Shown here one piece after another: positions 1 to 7,264 of a DNA stretch of 7,594 nucleotides. The notes beneath the pieces are model-generated. The model searched no databases, was not told the DNA's origin, and was given only the letters and a program-made list of their open reading frames with translations. The position numbers were made by a program, and so were the translations under genes. Position 1 is the stretch's first letter. Each line of letters opens with the position of its first letter. The DNA is from Hydrogenophaga sp. (GTDB taxonomy: Bacteria > Pseudomonadota > Gammaproteobacteria > Burkholderiales > Burkholderiaceae_C), in assembly GCA_011390855.1 (NCBI GenBank), contig JAABRN010000529.1, positions 1 through 7,594 on the forward strand, given 5' to 3'.

Positions 1-15
1 CTTTCCAGAAACTCC

Positions 16-1965
16 ATGAGCAAACAAACCCTGTCCTTCCAGGCCGAGGTGGCGCAGCTGCTGCACCTCGTCACCCATTCGCTGTATTCCAACCCCGACA
101 TTTTCCTGCGCGAACTGGTGTCCAACGCATCGGACGCCTGCGACAAGCTGCGCTTCGAAGCCCTGAACGACAGCGCCCTGTTCGAAGACGCGCCCAACCT
201 GGATGTCAGGGTGGCTTTCGACAAGGAAGCCAAGACCATCACCATCACCGACAACGGTATTGGCATGAGCCTGGCTGAAGCGGTGGAGCACCTGGGCACC
301 ATCGCCAAGAGTGGCACCAAGGACTTCGTGAGCCGCCTCAGCGGCGACCAGAAGCAGGACGCCCAGCTCATCGGCCAGTTTGGTGTGGGCTTCTATTCGG
401 GCTTCATCGTGGCCGACAAGATCACGGTCGAAAGTCGCCGCGCCGGTTTGCCGGCCACTGAGGGTGTGCGCTGGGTGAGTGGCGGCACGGGCGACTTCGA
501 GGTGGAAAACATCGAACGCGCCGCGCGCGGCACCAGCGTGATCCTGCACCTGCGCGACGACGCGGGCGAGTACCTGAGCCACTGGAAGCTCAAGCAGATC
601 ATCGGTAAATACTCCGACCACATCAGCCTGCCCATCCTGATGCAGAAGGAAGAGTGGGATGCCGAGAAGAGCGAGTACGTGCAGCAGGACGCCTGGGAAG
701 CCGTCAACTCGGCCAACGCGCTGTGGGCGCGCAGCAAAAAAGACGTGACCGACGAGCAGTACACCGAGTTCTACAAGAACATCAGCTACGACAGCGAAGC
801 CCCGCTGGCCTGGAGCCACAACCGCGTGGAAGGCAGCACCGAATACACGCAGCTGCTCTACATCCCCGCCAAGGCGCCGCACGACCTCTGGAACCGGGAC
901 CGCAAGGCCGGCATCAAGCTCTACGTGAAGCGCGTGTTCATCATGGACGAGGCCGAGGCGCTCATGCCGTCGTACCTGCGCTGGGTCAAGGGCGTGGTCG
1001 ATTCGGCCGACCTGCCGCTGAACGTGAGCCGCGAGCTGCTGCAGGAAAGCCGCGACGTCAAGGCCATTCGCGAAGGCAACACCCGCCGCGTGCTGGCGAT
1101 GCTGGAAGACATGGCGAAGAAAGACCTGGCGCCAAATGCAGAAGAAGGCGCAGACGGCGTGACCGACGTGGTTTCCGCAGAAGACAAGGCTGCGGCCGAG
1201 AAGGACGCCGGAAAGTACGCGGCCTTCTACGCCGAATTCGGTTCGGTGCTGAAAGAAGGCCTGGGCGAAGACTTCGCCAACCGCGACAAGATTGCCAAAC
1301 TGCTGCGCTTCGCCAGCACCACCACCGACACGGTGAGCGTGGGTTTTGCCGACTACAAGGCCCGCATGAAAGAAGGCCAGGAGGCCATCTACTACATCAC
1401 CGCCGACACCCTGGCCGCCGCCAAGAACAGCCCGCAGCTGGAAGTCTTCAAGAAAAAAGGCATTGAAGTGCTGCTCATGGCAGACCGCGTGGATGAATGG
1501 GCTGTGTCGCACCTGCACGAGTTCGATGGGACGCCGTTGCAAAGCGTGGCCAAGGGTTCGGTGGATCTGGGCAAGCTGCAGGACGAAGAAGAGAAGAAAG
1601 CCGCTGAAGCAGCAGCCGAAACCTTCAAGCCGTTGGTGGAGAAGCTCAAAGAGAGTTTGAAGGACAAAGCCAAGGACGTTCGCGTGACCACCCGGCTGGT
1701 GGATTCGCCCGCCTGTCTGGTGGTGGAAGACCACGGCATGAGCACCCAGCTCGCCCGCATGCTCAAGCAGGCAGGCCAGCAAGCGCCGGATGTGAAGCCC
1801 ATTCTGGAAGTGAACGCCGACCACGCACTGGTGAAAAAACTCGAAGGCAGCGCCCACTTCGACGACCTGGCGCACATCCTCTTCGACCAGGCTTTGTTGG
1901 CTGAAGGCGGCCTGCCGGATGACCCTGCAGCCTATGTGAAGCGGGTGAATGCGCTGCTGGTGTGA
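16..1965 (+). CDS. htpG: HtpG, bacterial Hsp90 molecular chaperone
   Basis: A cytosolic, homodimeric, ATP-driven chaperone that remodels client proteins together with DnaK. The N-terminal GHKL ATPase domain (about residues 1-230) carries [10 protein letters not shown] with catalytic E33 and Mg-binding N37, the ATP-binding DNGIGM at 79-84, the lid segment GTIAKSG (94-100), GQFGVGFYS (120-128) and GTSVILHL (172-179). The middle domain contains NVSRELLQ (336-343), whose Arg339 corresponds to the conserved gamma-phosphate-sensing arginine. A C-terminal dimerisation domain follows and ends near residue 649. The protein is about 25 residues longer than E. coli HtpG (624). The excess lies mainly in an Ala/Asp/Glu-rich stretch at about 371-395. 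The ATG at 16 gives the expected N-terminus ([12 protein letters not shown]). Only 15 bases lie upstream, so the promoter and most of the ribosome-binding region are not visible. A terminator follows, so htpG is probably transcribed separately from the phc genes. Confidence 0.97.
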   Translation: MSKQTLSFQAEVAQLLHLVTHSLYSNPDIFLRELVSNASDACDKLRFEALNDSALFEDAPNLDVRVAFDKEAKTITITDNGIGMSLAEAVEHLGTIAKSGTKDFVSRLSGDQKQDAQLIGQFGVGFYSGFIVADKITVESRRAGLPATEGVRWVSGGTGDFEVENIERAARGTSVILHLRDDAGEYLSHWKLKQIIGKYSDHISLPILMQKEEWDAEKSEYVQQDAWEAVNSANALWARSKKDVTDEQYTEFYKNISYDSEAPLAWSHNRVEGSTEYTQLLYIPAKAPHDLWNRDRKAGIKLYVKRVFIMDEAEALMPSYLRWVKGVVDSADLPLNVSRELLQESRDVKAIREGNTRRVLAMLEDMAKKDLAPNAEEGADGVTDVVSAEDKAAAEKDAGKYAAFYAEFGSVLKEGLGEDFANRDKIAKLLRFASTTTDTVSVGFADYKARMKEGQEAIYYITADTLAAAKNSPQLEVFKKKGIEVLLMADRVDEWAVSHLHEFDGTPLQSVAKGSVDLGKLQDEEEKKAAEAAAETFKPLVEKLKESLKDKAKDVRVTTRLVDSPACLVVEDHGMSTQLARMLKQAGQQAPDVKPILEVNADHALVKKLEGSAHFDDLAHILFDQALLAEGGLPDDPAAYVKRVNALLV

Positions 1966-2075
1966 GGCAGAAACTTTCCCGTTTTCAAACCGCCCTGGGC
2001 GCGCGTCAGCACGCTTGAGCATGTTGCACCACGGTTGATTCGTTGCCGTGAGCTGCGATGTTGGTGAGCACAAAC

Positions 2076-2112
2076 AAAGCCCGACCGGGGCAACCTGGTC
2101 AGGGCTTTTTTT
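2076..2112 (+). terminator. Rho-independent terminator after htpG
   Basis: AAAGCCCGACC (2076-2086) pairs with GGTCAGGGCTTT (2097-2108), with one bulged base, around a loop of about 10 bases. A run of seven T follows at 2106-2112. The hairpin sits 110 bases after the htpG stop and just before the phc regulatory region, so it separates the two transcription units. The stretch 1966-2075 between stop and hairpin shows no gene. Its only visible structure is a small CACGG/CCGTG inverted repeat near 2032-2049. Confidence 0.88.
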
Positions 2113-2148
2113 GTTGGCGGCTTCATGTGTTGTACGCAGGAGAACAGA

Positions 2149-2164
2149 TGTGACGCAAATCACG
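2149..2164. promoter_or_regulatory. CRP-like palindrome upstream of phcB
   Basis: TGTGA-N6-TCACG matches the CRP/Vfr-family core consensus TGTGA-N6-TCACA at nine of ten positions, and the flanking bases (AGA on the left) are compatible with it. The centre is at about 2156.5, 93 bases before the phcB start codon. It overlaps the -35 region of the candidate promoter at 2150-2179, a position that would suit repression. Relative to a possible -10 at 2228-2233 it would lie near -83, close to a class I activator position. The motif is visible in the sequence. The protein that binds it is inferred. Confidence 0.5.
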
Positions 2165-2179
2165 AGACCTGACTACACT
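2150..2179 (+). promoter_or_regulatory. Candidate sigma70 promoter of the phc operon
   Basis: A possible -35 element, GTGACG (2150-2155, four of six matches to TTGACA), is separated by 18 bases from a possible -10 element, TACACT (2174-2179, four of six matches to TATAAT). Transcription would begin near 2186 and leave a leader of about 64 bases before phcB. The match is moderate. A second -10-like hexamer, TATAGT at 2228-2233, has no recognisable -35 and would need an activator. The true start point cannot be decided from sequence alone. Confidence 0.35.
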
Positions 2180-2249
2180 CGCGCTCGGGTCCATCAAAAT
2201 TCTGGCTGGCGAACTGCTCGGCCTCTCTATAGTCGATAGCAGCCAAGCC

Positions 2250-3680
2250 GTGCATTTTCAGCGCCCATTCGATCCCGTCGTCACGTTCCGAAACAGCCAG
2301 GGGGAGGCCGCTCGCGGGTCTCTGACCAGCCTTCAGCGGCGCTCGCTGGTGATGGAGATTTACAACCCGTACTCGATCGTCCAGGTGAGCGAGGTTTTGT
2401 CTGATCTGACCATCCGAGCTGGCGACAGCATCATCTACAAGGGAAAAGCGGTTGTTGTCAGCCTCCTGAATACCGGCTTGATGGCTGTGGTTTCTGTGGC
2501 GCTGATCGACGAGTGGTCAGACCTGAATGCCATCCGAGGAGATGTGCGGCAGGTGCGCGACGAAGCAACCCGCTTTGTGAACGATTGGGAAGCCCGGTTT
2601 CGCATCCGGCAGAGCTACCAGGTCCTGATCAGCGAATTCCGCGCATTTCTTTCGGAAACAGCGCGCTGGATTGACCAGGCCGACATGGTCGAGTCCCTGC
2701 CCCGGTCCATCGATGGCCGGCTGACCGATGAGGTGTTCTATGCAATGGCTGAACCACTGATGGTCAAGGGCAAGGACTTCCTGGTGCGCTTGGAAGATGA
2801 AGCTTCTCAGCTCCCTGAAGAAGACGCCCAACTGCACCGCGCATACGCCCAGACCGCGTTGCACCCGCTGGTATTGCGGGCGCCTTTCGTCTACCGGACT
2901 TTTGCCAAGCCTCTCGGATATGCAGGTGACTATGAGATGGTCAATCAGATCCTGGGCGACCCCCGCCAAGGAAGCACCACCTACATCCAGTTGGTCAATG
3001 CCATGTTCCTGCGCGCCGCAGTGGCTGTGGCGCACCGAAACCGCATTGACATCCTCGTCGATTTTCTCAAGCGGGCCGTGGCAATGGCCACCGAACAGGA
3101 TCGCACCTTTCGTATCCTCAACGTGGGATGTGGACCTGGGGTGGAGATCCAGCGTCTGATTGCCACTGGCCTGGATCTGTCGCGGCTGAGGTTCACGCTG
3201 ATTGATTTCAGCCGTGAGACGCTTGACTACACGCGCCAGCAGATCAGCGCCGCGGCCGAGTTGCACGGCAGCGCTGTGCGTGTGGACTACGTGCAGGAAT
3301 CGGTTCACGATTTGCTCAAACGCGCCACCCGCGATGCTGTACCGACCGAGGGCGCCGGCTTCGATTTCATCTACTGCGCTGGCCTTTTTGACTATCTTTC
3401 CGACAAAGTCTGCTCTAGATTGATCCGCTACTTTCTTTCGCGCAGCAACCCGGGTTGCAATCTGCTGGTCACCAACGTGCACGCGGACAATCCGGAGCGA
3501 TTCGGCATGGAGCACCTGCTGGAGTGGCACCTGATCTACAGGGATGAGGCACAAATGCTGTCTGTTCTTGAGCAGACGGGTGGGCCGGTGTCTCTCTACA
3601 CGGATCCCACGGGTGTCAACATCTTCGCCGAAGTGGTGGTGAAGTCGCGCGAAGGCGCCTTGGCAGCGGCACATGGCTGA
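2250..3680 (+). CDS. phcB: PhcB, SAM-dependent methyltransferase making the 3-hydroxy fatty acid methyl ester signal
   Basis: PhcB in Ralstonia synthesises the quorum signal methyl 3-hydroxypalmitate or 3-hydroxymyristate, using S-adenosylmethionine as methyl donor. The C-terminal half is a Rossmann methyltransferase. Motif I is RILNVGCGPG (288-297), the ribose-binding acidic residue is D319 in FTLIDFS, and a post-II/IV segment FDFIYCAGLFDY runs from 371. The central KPLGYAGDYEMVN (220-232) is, from memory, typical of this methyltransferase family. Residues 1-90 form a beta-rich PilZ-like region containing VMEIYNPYSIVQVSEVL. Canonical c-di-GMP motifs (RxxxR, DxSxxG) are not apparent there. 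The start is GTG at 2250, with no ATG or GTG upstream in frame and a poor Shine-Dalgarno. An internal ATG at 2355 would delete part of this region and is less likely. The gene is first in a four-gene operon and its end overlaps phcS by 8 bases. The product is probably cytoplasmic. Exact acyl chain length cannot be inferred. Confidence 0.88.
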   Translation: MHFQRPFDPVVTFRNSQGEAARGSLTSLQRRSLVMEIYNPYSIVQVSEVLSDLTIRAGDSIIYKGKAVVVSLLNTGLMAVVSVALIDEWSDLNAIRGDVRQVRDEATRFVNDWEARFRIRQSYQVLISEFRAFLSETARWIDQADMVESLPRSIDGRLTDEVFYAMAEPLMVKGKDFLVRLEDEASQLPEEDAQLHRAYAQTALHPLVLRAPFVYRTFAKPLGYAGDYEMVNQILGDPRQGSTTYIQLVNAMFLRAAVAVAHRNRIDILVDFLKRAVAMATEQDRTFRILNVGCGPGVEIQRLIATGLDLSRLRFTLIDFSRETLDYTRQQISAAAELHGSAVRVDYVQESVHDLLKRATRDAVPTEGAGFDFIYCAGLFDYLSDKVCSRLIRYFLSRSNPGCNLLVTNVHADNPERFGMEHLLEWHLIYRDEAQMLSVLEQTGGPVSLYTDPTGVNIFAEVVVKSREGALAAAHG

Positions 3681-5001
3681 GCATTCGAGGGCGCCCTACG
3701 AGGAGCAGCTGTCAGAGTTTCGGCTCACCTACAGCAAAGCCGGCAGCGTGACCTCTATCGTGCTGGTGCTGGCGGGTTTTGGGCTTGACTACTTCACTTA
3801 TCCGGATCGGTTGACAGAGTTCACCGCGCTGCGCCTGCTGGTGTCTCTGCTCACGCTTGGCGTTTTTGCGTTGCTTTTTTCGGGTTTTGGCCGGCGCCAT
3901 GTGCGTTCGCTCACCATGCTCTGGCTGTTGATGCCACAGATCATGATTGCCTACATGATCCAGCAGACGGATGGAGCCAATTCGATCTACTTTGTGGGGC
4001 TTCACCTGGCGCTGTACGCAGTGGGCATCATCCTGCCCATCACCATCTTCGAGGGCATCGGCTTTGGCGTGTTCACCCTGGCGGTGTATGTGCTGGCGTG
4101 TTTGTTGCATGCGGACAGTACAAATGACACGGCGCGTCTGGTGACGAATTCGCTGTTCATCCTGTTTTCAGCTGCAGCCAGCGCGGTGTGCACATGGTTC
4201 AACGAAAAGGCACGCTTGCGGCTGTTCGCCCTTCAACATGAGGTCTCTGTGAAGAACGCCTCACTACGAGAAATCAACCAGACCCTCGCCGAAGTCAAAG
4301 GCCAACTCATCCAGCGTGAAAAAATGGCCGCCATCGGCACACTCTCGGCTGGCCTGTTGCACGAGCTGAACAACCCGGTCAACTACAGCCTGATGGCCAT
4401 CAACATGGGCCTGACCTGTCCAGGCGCCAAGAGCGATGCCATGCTGAAGGAAAGCCTGGACGACGCGCTCGAAGGCATGCAGCGGGTGCAGAACATCGTC
4501 TCCGACCTCAAGACCTTTGCCTACCAAAAGCCAGGACAAGACAGCCAGCGCCCGTTTCTGCTGGAAAACGCGGTGCGTTCCGCGGTGCGGCTGGCTGGCT
4601 ACGAACTCAAGGGCATCGAGGTTGCGATCGATCTGCCACAAGACACCCATGCCATGGGCGACGAGCCCGCCATCATCGGCGTGCTGATCAACCTGCTGAG
4701 CAATGCCGCACACGCGGTGCAAGCCACCGAACGGGCAGCGCCGCCCCGTATCGACTTGAAGGTGGTCGTGCAGGGCGAGCGCCTGAGTGTTTCCGTGCGC
4801 GACAACGGACGCGGAATCGAACCCGACAACCTGGGGCGCGTTTTTGAGCCGTTTTTCACCACCCGTGATGTGGGCGCCGGCCTGGGACTGGGCCTGAGCG
4901 TGAGTTACGGCATCGTGCAGCGCCACGGTGGTACGCTGGCTGCGGACAGCGTGCTTGGCGCATGGACCGAATTCACTTTTGACTTGCCGAGGCCCGAATG
5001 A
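3673..5001 (+). CDS. phcS: PhcS, six-TM sensor histidine kinase for the PhcB signal
   Basis: An inner-membrane histidine kinase expected to sense the fatty acid methyl ester and pass phosphate to PhcR/PhcQ. Six hydrophobic segments (about 25-41, 53-72, 80-96, 105-126, 127-145 and 157-176) leave almost no periplasmic domain, so ligand recognition probably occurs within the membrane. A helical linker (about 178-217) leads to the HisKA H-box AGLLHELNNP with phosphoacceptor H230, the same residue number I recall for Ralstonia PhcS. The ATPase domain has an N-box LINLLSNAAHA (338-348), G1 DNGRGI (377-382), F-box FEPFFTT (391-397) and G2 GLGLGL (403-408), so the kinase looks intact. The architecture resembles the Legionella LqsS and Vibrio CqsS sensors. 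The ATG lies inside the end of phcB, and the stop overlaps the phcR start as ATGA, which suggests translational coupling. Confidence 0.88.
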   Translation: MAEHSRAPYEEQLSEFRLTYSKAGSVTSIVLVLAGFGLDYFTYPDRLTEFTALRLLVSLLTLGVFALLFSGFGRRHVRSLTMLWLLMPQIMIAYMIQQTDGANSIYFVGLHLALYAVGIILPITIFEGIGFGVFTLAVYVLACLLHADSTNDTARLVTNSLFILFSAAASAVCTWFNEKARLRLFALQHEVSVKNASLREINQTLAEVKGQLIQREKMAAIGTLSAGLLHELNNPVNYSLMAINMGLTCPGAKSDAMLKESLDDALEGMQRVQNIVSDLKTFAYQKPGQDSQRPFLLENAVRSAVRLAGYELKGIEVAIDLPQDTHAMGDEPAIIGVLINLLSNAAHAVQATERAAPPRIDLKVVVQGERLSVSVRDNGRGIEPDNLGRVFEPFFTTRDVGAGLGLGLSVSYGIVQRHGGTLAADSVLGAWTEFTFDLPRPE

Positions 5002-6221
5002 ACACGGAAGCGAACGGTGTCAGCCAGGCCCCCCTGGGCCCACATGCCATTCTCATGGTGGATGACGAGGTGCACGCCTGCAAGTGGTTCGCGCGGCTGT
5101 ATGGAAACGAATTCACCGTTTTGACGGCCCACAGCGTGGACCAGGCCTTGGCTTTGCTGGCGCAAAAGGGGCACGAAGTGGCGGTACTGCTCACCGACTA
5201 CGCCATGCCGGCGCGCGATGGTGTGGCGCTGCTCAGCGCGGCACGGCGCGAATACCCCCACGTGGCCCGGCTGCTGGTGTCTGCCTATGCCGACAAGGAC
5301 ATGGCTCTGTCTGCCGTCAACCAGGGGCAGGTGGAAGCCATTCTCGAGAAGCCGCTGGACGAGGCGCTGACCCGGCAAACCCTTCGCGAGGCCTTGGCTG
5401 CCTGTCAGCAGCGCAATCGTCAGCGTTTGCTGCTGGGTCGCCGTGAGGCCGCGCTTCGGGAGACCCTGGGCTTTCTGGCCCACGAGGTCACTTCACCACT
5501 GGCCACCGTCCGGGGCTATTTGTCGGCCATGCGCGAACGCCACCGCGACGTGCCCGATGGCGAGGGGGATGTGGCCTACATCGCCCAGCAAAAGCCTGGC
5601 GATGTGCTGTTCATGATCGAAGCCGCCCAGCGCCGTGCCGAGTATGCGCAGTCGCTGGTCTCCACTTTTGTGCAGTCGGCCCGGGATGCCACCCTGGGCA
5701 ATGCCTCTGCCAGCCTTCTCGCCAGCGAACTCGTGGCTGCGGTGCAGCAGGAGTACCCGTTTGACGCCGCCGGGGAAGAGGCCTGGCTTTCCACTGACGT
5801 GGAAGCCGATTTCACCTTGCCCGGTCGGCGCGATCTGCTCTATCTGGTGCTGTGTACCTTGGTGAAGAACGCCTTGATCGCGCTTCGCCCGCATGCTGCT
5901 CAAATGTCCAGCACACCCCAGGTGAAGATCGCTTTGACCCGCGCAGCGCCCACGCCCGGACTGCCTGCACAGGCCACCATCAGGGTGTGGGATAACGGGC
6001 CCGGCATACCGCCCGAAGTGCTCAGGCGGCTGACCCTGGAACCAGTGACCACCCGCGCCGACTGCGGCGGCAACGGCATGGGTCTGCTTTTTTGCGGGCG
6101 CGTGATGAATGCCCTCGGTGGTTCTGTTGAAGTTCGCTCCGAACCGGGGCAGGGCACTGAGATCCTGCTGTATTTTCCCAACGCCGTCGGCCGCGTTCCG
6201 CGAGCTGGCCAGGAGCCTTGA
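4998..6221 (+). CDS. phcR: PhcR, response regulator with a C-terminal histidine-kinase module
   Basis: A cytoplasmic protein with the unusual order receiver then kinase, as in Ralstonia PhcR. The receiver domain (about 16-135) has the acidic pair D22/D23, phosphoacceptor D67 in LLTDYAMP, S95 in the switch position and K118 in EKP. The C-terminal part has an H-box LAHEVTSPL with H162 (HExxxP form), an N-box-like CTLVKNALIAL with N291, G1 WDNGPGI (331-337) and G2 GGNGMGLLF (357-365). No clear F-box is seen; TLEPVTTR (346-353) occupies its place. No DNA-binding domain is present, so output must be by phosphotransfer or protein contact. The start ATG overlaps the phcS stop by 4 bases and is preceded by GAGG at 4989-4992. 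It is expected to receive phosphate from PhcS and relay it, possibly to PhcQ. The relay direction is inferred. Confidence 0.85.
   Translation: MNTEANGVSQAPLGPHAILMVDDEVHACKWFARLYGNEFTVLTAHSVDQALALLAQKGHEVAVLLTDYAMPARDGVALLSAARREYPHVARLLVSAYADKDMALSAVNQGQVEAILEKPLDEALTRQTLREALAACQQRNRQRLLLGRREAALRETLGFLAHEVTSPLATVRGYLSAMRERHRDVPDGEGDVAYIAQQKPGDVLFMIEAAQRRAEYAQSLVSTFVQSARDATLGNASASLLASELVAAVQQEYPFDAAGEEAWLSTDVEADFTLPGRRDLLYLVLCTLVKNALIALRPHAAQMSSTPQVKIALTRAAPTPGLPAQATIRVWDNGPGIPPEVLRRLTLEPVTTRADCGGNGMGLLFCGRVMNALGGSVEVRSEPGQGTEILLYFPNAVGRVPRAGQEP
6211..6215 (+). promoter_or_regulatory. Ribosome-binding site deciding the phcQ start
   Basis: AGGAG lies 5 bases before ATG 6221 and inside the 3' end of phcR. 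It favours ATG 6221 over the adjoining TTG at 6218. Confidence 0.7.
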
Positions 6222-7171
6222 TGAAGCCCGACAAGATTCTGTATGTAGACGACGAAGCCATGGCGCTGAAGTACTTTGAGCGCCTGGTGGCGCCTCTGGC
6301 GCCGGTGCTCACAGCGAGTTCGGTCGAAGAGGGGAGGGTCATGCTCAAGGCGCACGGCTCGGAAATCGCGGTGCTGGTGTGCGACCAGCGCATGCCCGGT
6401 GAGCGGGGCAACGAACTGCTGCGCCATGCCAGGGACTATTACCCCGGCATCGTGCGCATGTTGACCACGGCGTATTCCGAACTCGGCGACGCCATCGAAG
6501 CCATCAACACCGGCGAGATCTACCGCTACATCAACAAACCCTGGGAGCTGGAGAGCCTGCGCGCCGACCTGAAGAATGCGCTTGAGCTCGCCGCCCTGCG
6601 CAACGAGCGCGACGAACTGATGCGCGACAAGCTCATGGCCCAGCAAAGCCAGTTGCTGGCCAACCGGCTGGCTGCGCTGCTGATGGTCGGCTCCGCGGTG
6701 TGCGCTGAGAGCGCTACTTTGGCCGTCCACCGGTATGCCGAAACGGTGCTGGCCGTGGGGGGTAAAGAGCCCGCTGTGGACTGGCACCGCTGGGAGCACG
6801 CCGATCTTTTGCAGGCCGAAGCCTTACGCGGTGCCGGTGTGGCGGGGCATTTGCGCCAATGGCTGCATGATTTTGGTTTGCAGAAGGGCGCTGAATCCGC
6901 TCTGGTGGCGCTGGCGAAGCTGGGCGGTGGGTCGGTGCATGGCGAGGAAGTGCACCTGCCGAATGCCGACCTGTTTCATGCGCTGCTCACAGCCCCCGCG
7001 GGCGCCCTGCCCACCCACGAACAATGCGGCTGGCTGGCCTGGCTGCTCTGGCAGGGCGGTCGCGCCCAGGTGAGCGCGGAGGCCAGCGGCTGGCGCGTGA
7101 CATTGGGCGATGCGCCTGCGCTGCCAGCCGACTGGATGGCTGATGCGATGGAGCGGCTGGGGCGTCCCTGA
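6221..7171 (+). CDS. phcQ: PhcQ, response regulator with an uncharacterised C-terminal domain
   Basis: The final member of the phc operon. In Ralstonia, PhcQ is a main contributor to regulation of quorum-sensing-dependent genes. The N-terminal receiver domain (about 4-125) has D10/D11, phosphoacceptor D55 in VLVCDQRMPG, T82/T83 in MLTTAY and K106 in INKPWE. The INKPWE form resembles receivers of the HupR/RpfG type. A charged helical linker (about 113-150) follows, then about 165 residues rich in Ala, Leu and Trp with no motif I recognise. I see no helix-turn-helix, HD-GYP, GGDEF or sigma54-activator domain. Its output is therefore probably protein-protein contact or phosphate buffering, but this is not proven. 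ATG 6221 overlaps the phcR stop (TGATG) and has AGGAG at 6211-6215. TTG 6218 would add one residue and is less likely. A terminator follows the stop within 80 bases. Confidence 0.82.
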   Translation: MKPDKILYVDDEAMALKYFERLVAPLAPVLTASSVEEGRVMLKAHGSEIAVLVCDQRMPGERGNELLRHARDYYPGIVRMLTTAYSELGDAIEAINTGEIYRYINKPWELESLRADLKNALELAALRNERDELMRDKLMAQQSQLLANRLAALLMVGSAVCAESATLAVHRYAETVLAVGGKEPAVDWHRWEHADLLQAEALRGAGVAGHLRQWLHDFGLQKGAESALVALAKLGGGSVHGEEVHLPNADLFHALLTAPAGALPTHEQCGWLAWLLWQGGRAQVSAEASGWRVTLGDAPALPADWMADAMERLGRP

Positions 7172-7212
7172 TCTGCCACGTTGCGTGAAGAACACCATCA
7201 CAACACGCAAAA

Positions 7213-7248
7213 AAAAGGCCCGCCCGGTTTGCGCCAGGTGGGCCTTTT
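7213..7248. terminator. Bidirectional rho-independent terminator between phcQ and ohr
   Basis: AAAAGGCCCGCC (7213-7224) pairs with GGTGGGCCTTTT (7237-7248), with one mismatch that can form a G-T wobble, around a 12-base loop. On the plus strand the T run ends the phc operon. The A run at 7209-7216 becomes a U run on the minus strand and can end ohr, whose stop is at 7265. This fits two converging genes sharing one hairpin. Confidence 0.85.
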
Positions 7249-7264
7249 CACGAGATGTTGTCGA

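Noticed and set aside
654..1466. A 270-residue Arg-rich frame inside htpG
   Set aside because: It is a frame-shifted reading of htpG with extreme Arg/Gly bias and no motifs.
2048..2239. A 63-residue open frame in the htpG-phcB gap
   Set aside because: It runs through the terminator hairpin and the promoter region, has no good ribosome-binding site and encodes an unremarkable product.
2517..3674. A 385-residue open frame antisense to phcB
   Set aside because: It lies fully opposite a gene with clear methyltransferase motifs. Its product has no recognisable domain, and long antisense frames are common in GC-rich coding sequence.
4264..4926. A 220-residue antisense frame in the phcS kinase region
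   Set aside because: It lies opposite the HisKA and ATPase motifs. The His/Gln/Val-rich product resembles no family.
6218..6220. TTG as the phcQ start codon
   Set aside because: The next codon is ATG with AGGAG at a suitable distance. TTG would add only one residue.
5900..6799. A 299-residue antisense frame spanning the phcR/phcQ junction
   Set aside because: It crosses two well-supported genes on the other strand and shows no domain.
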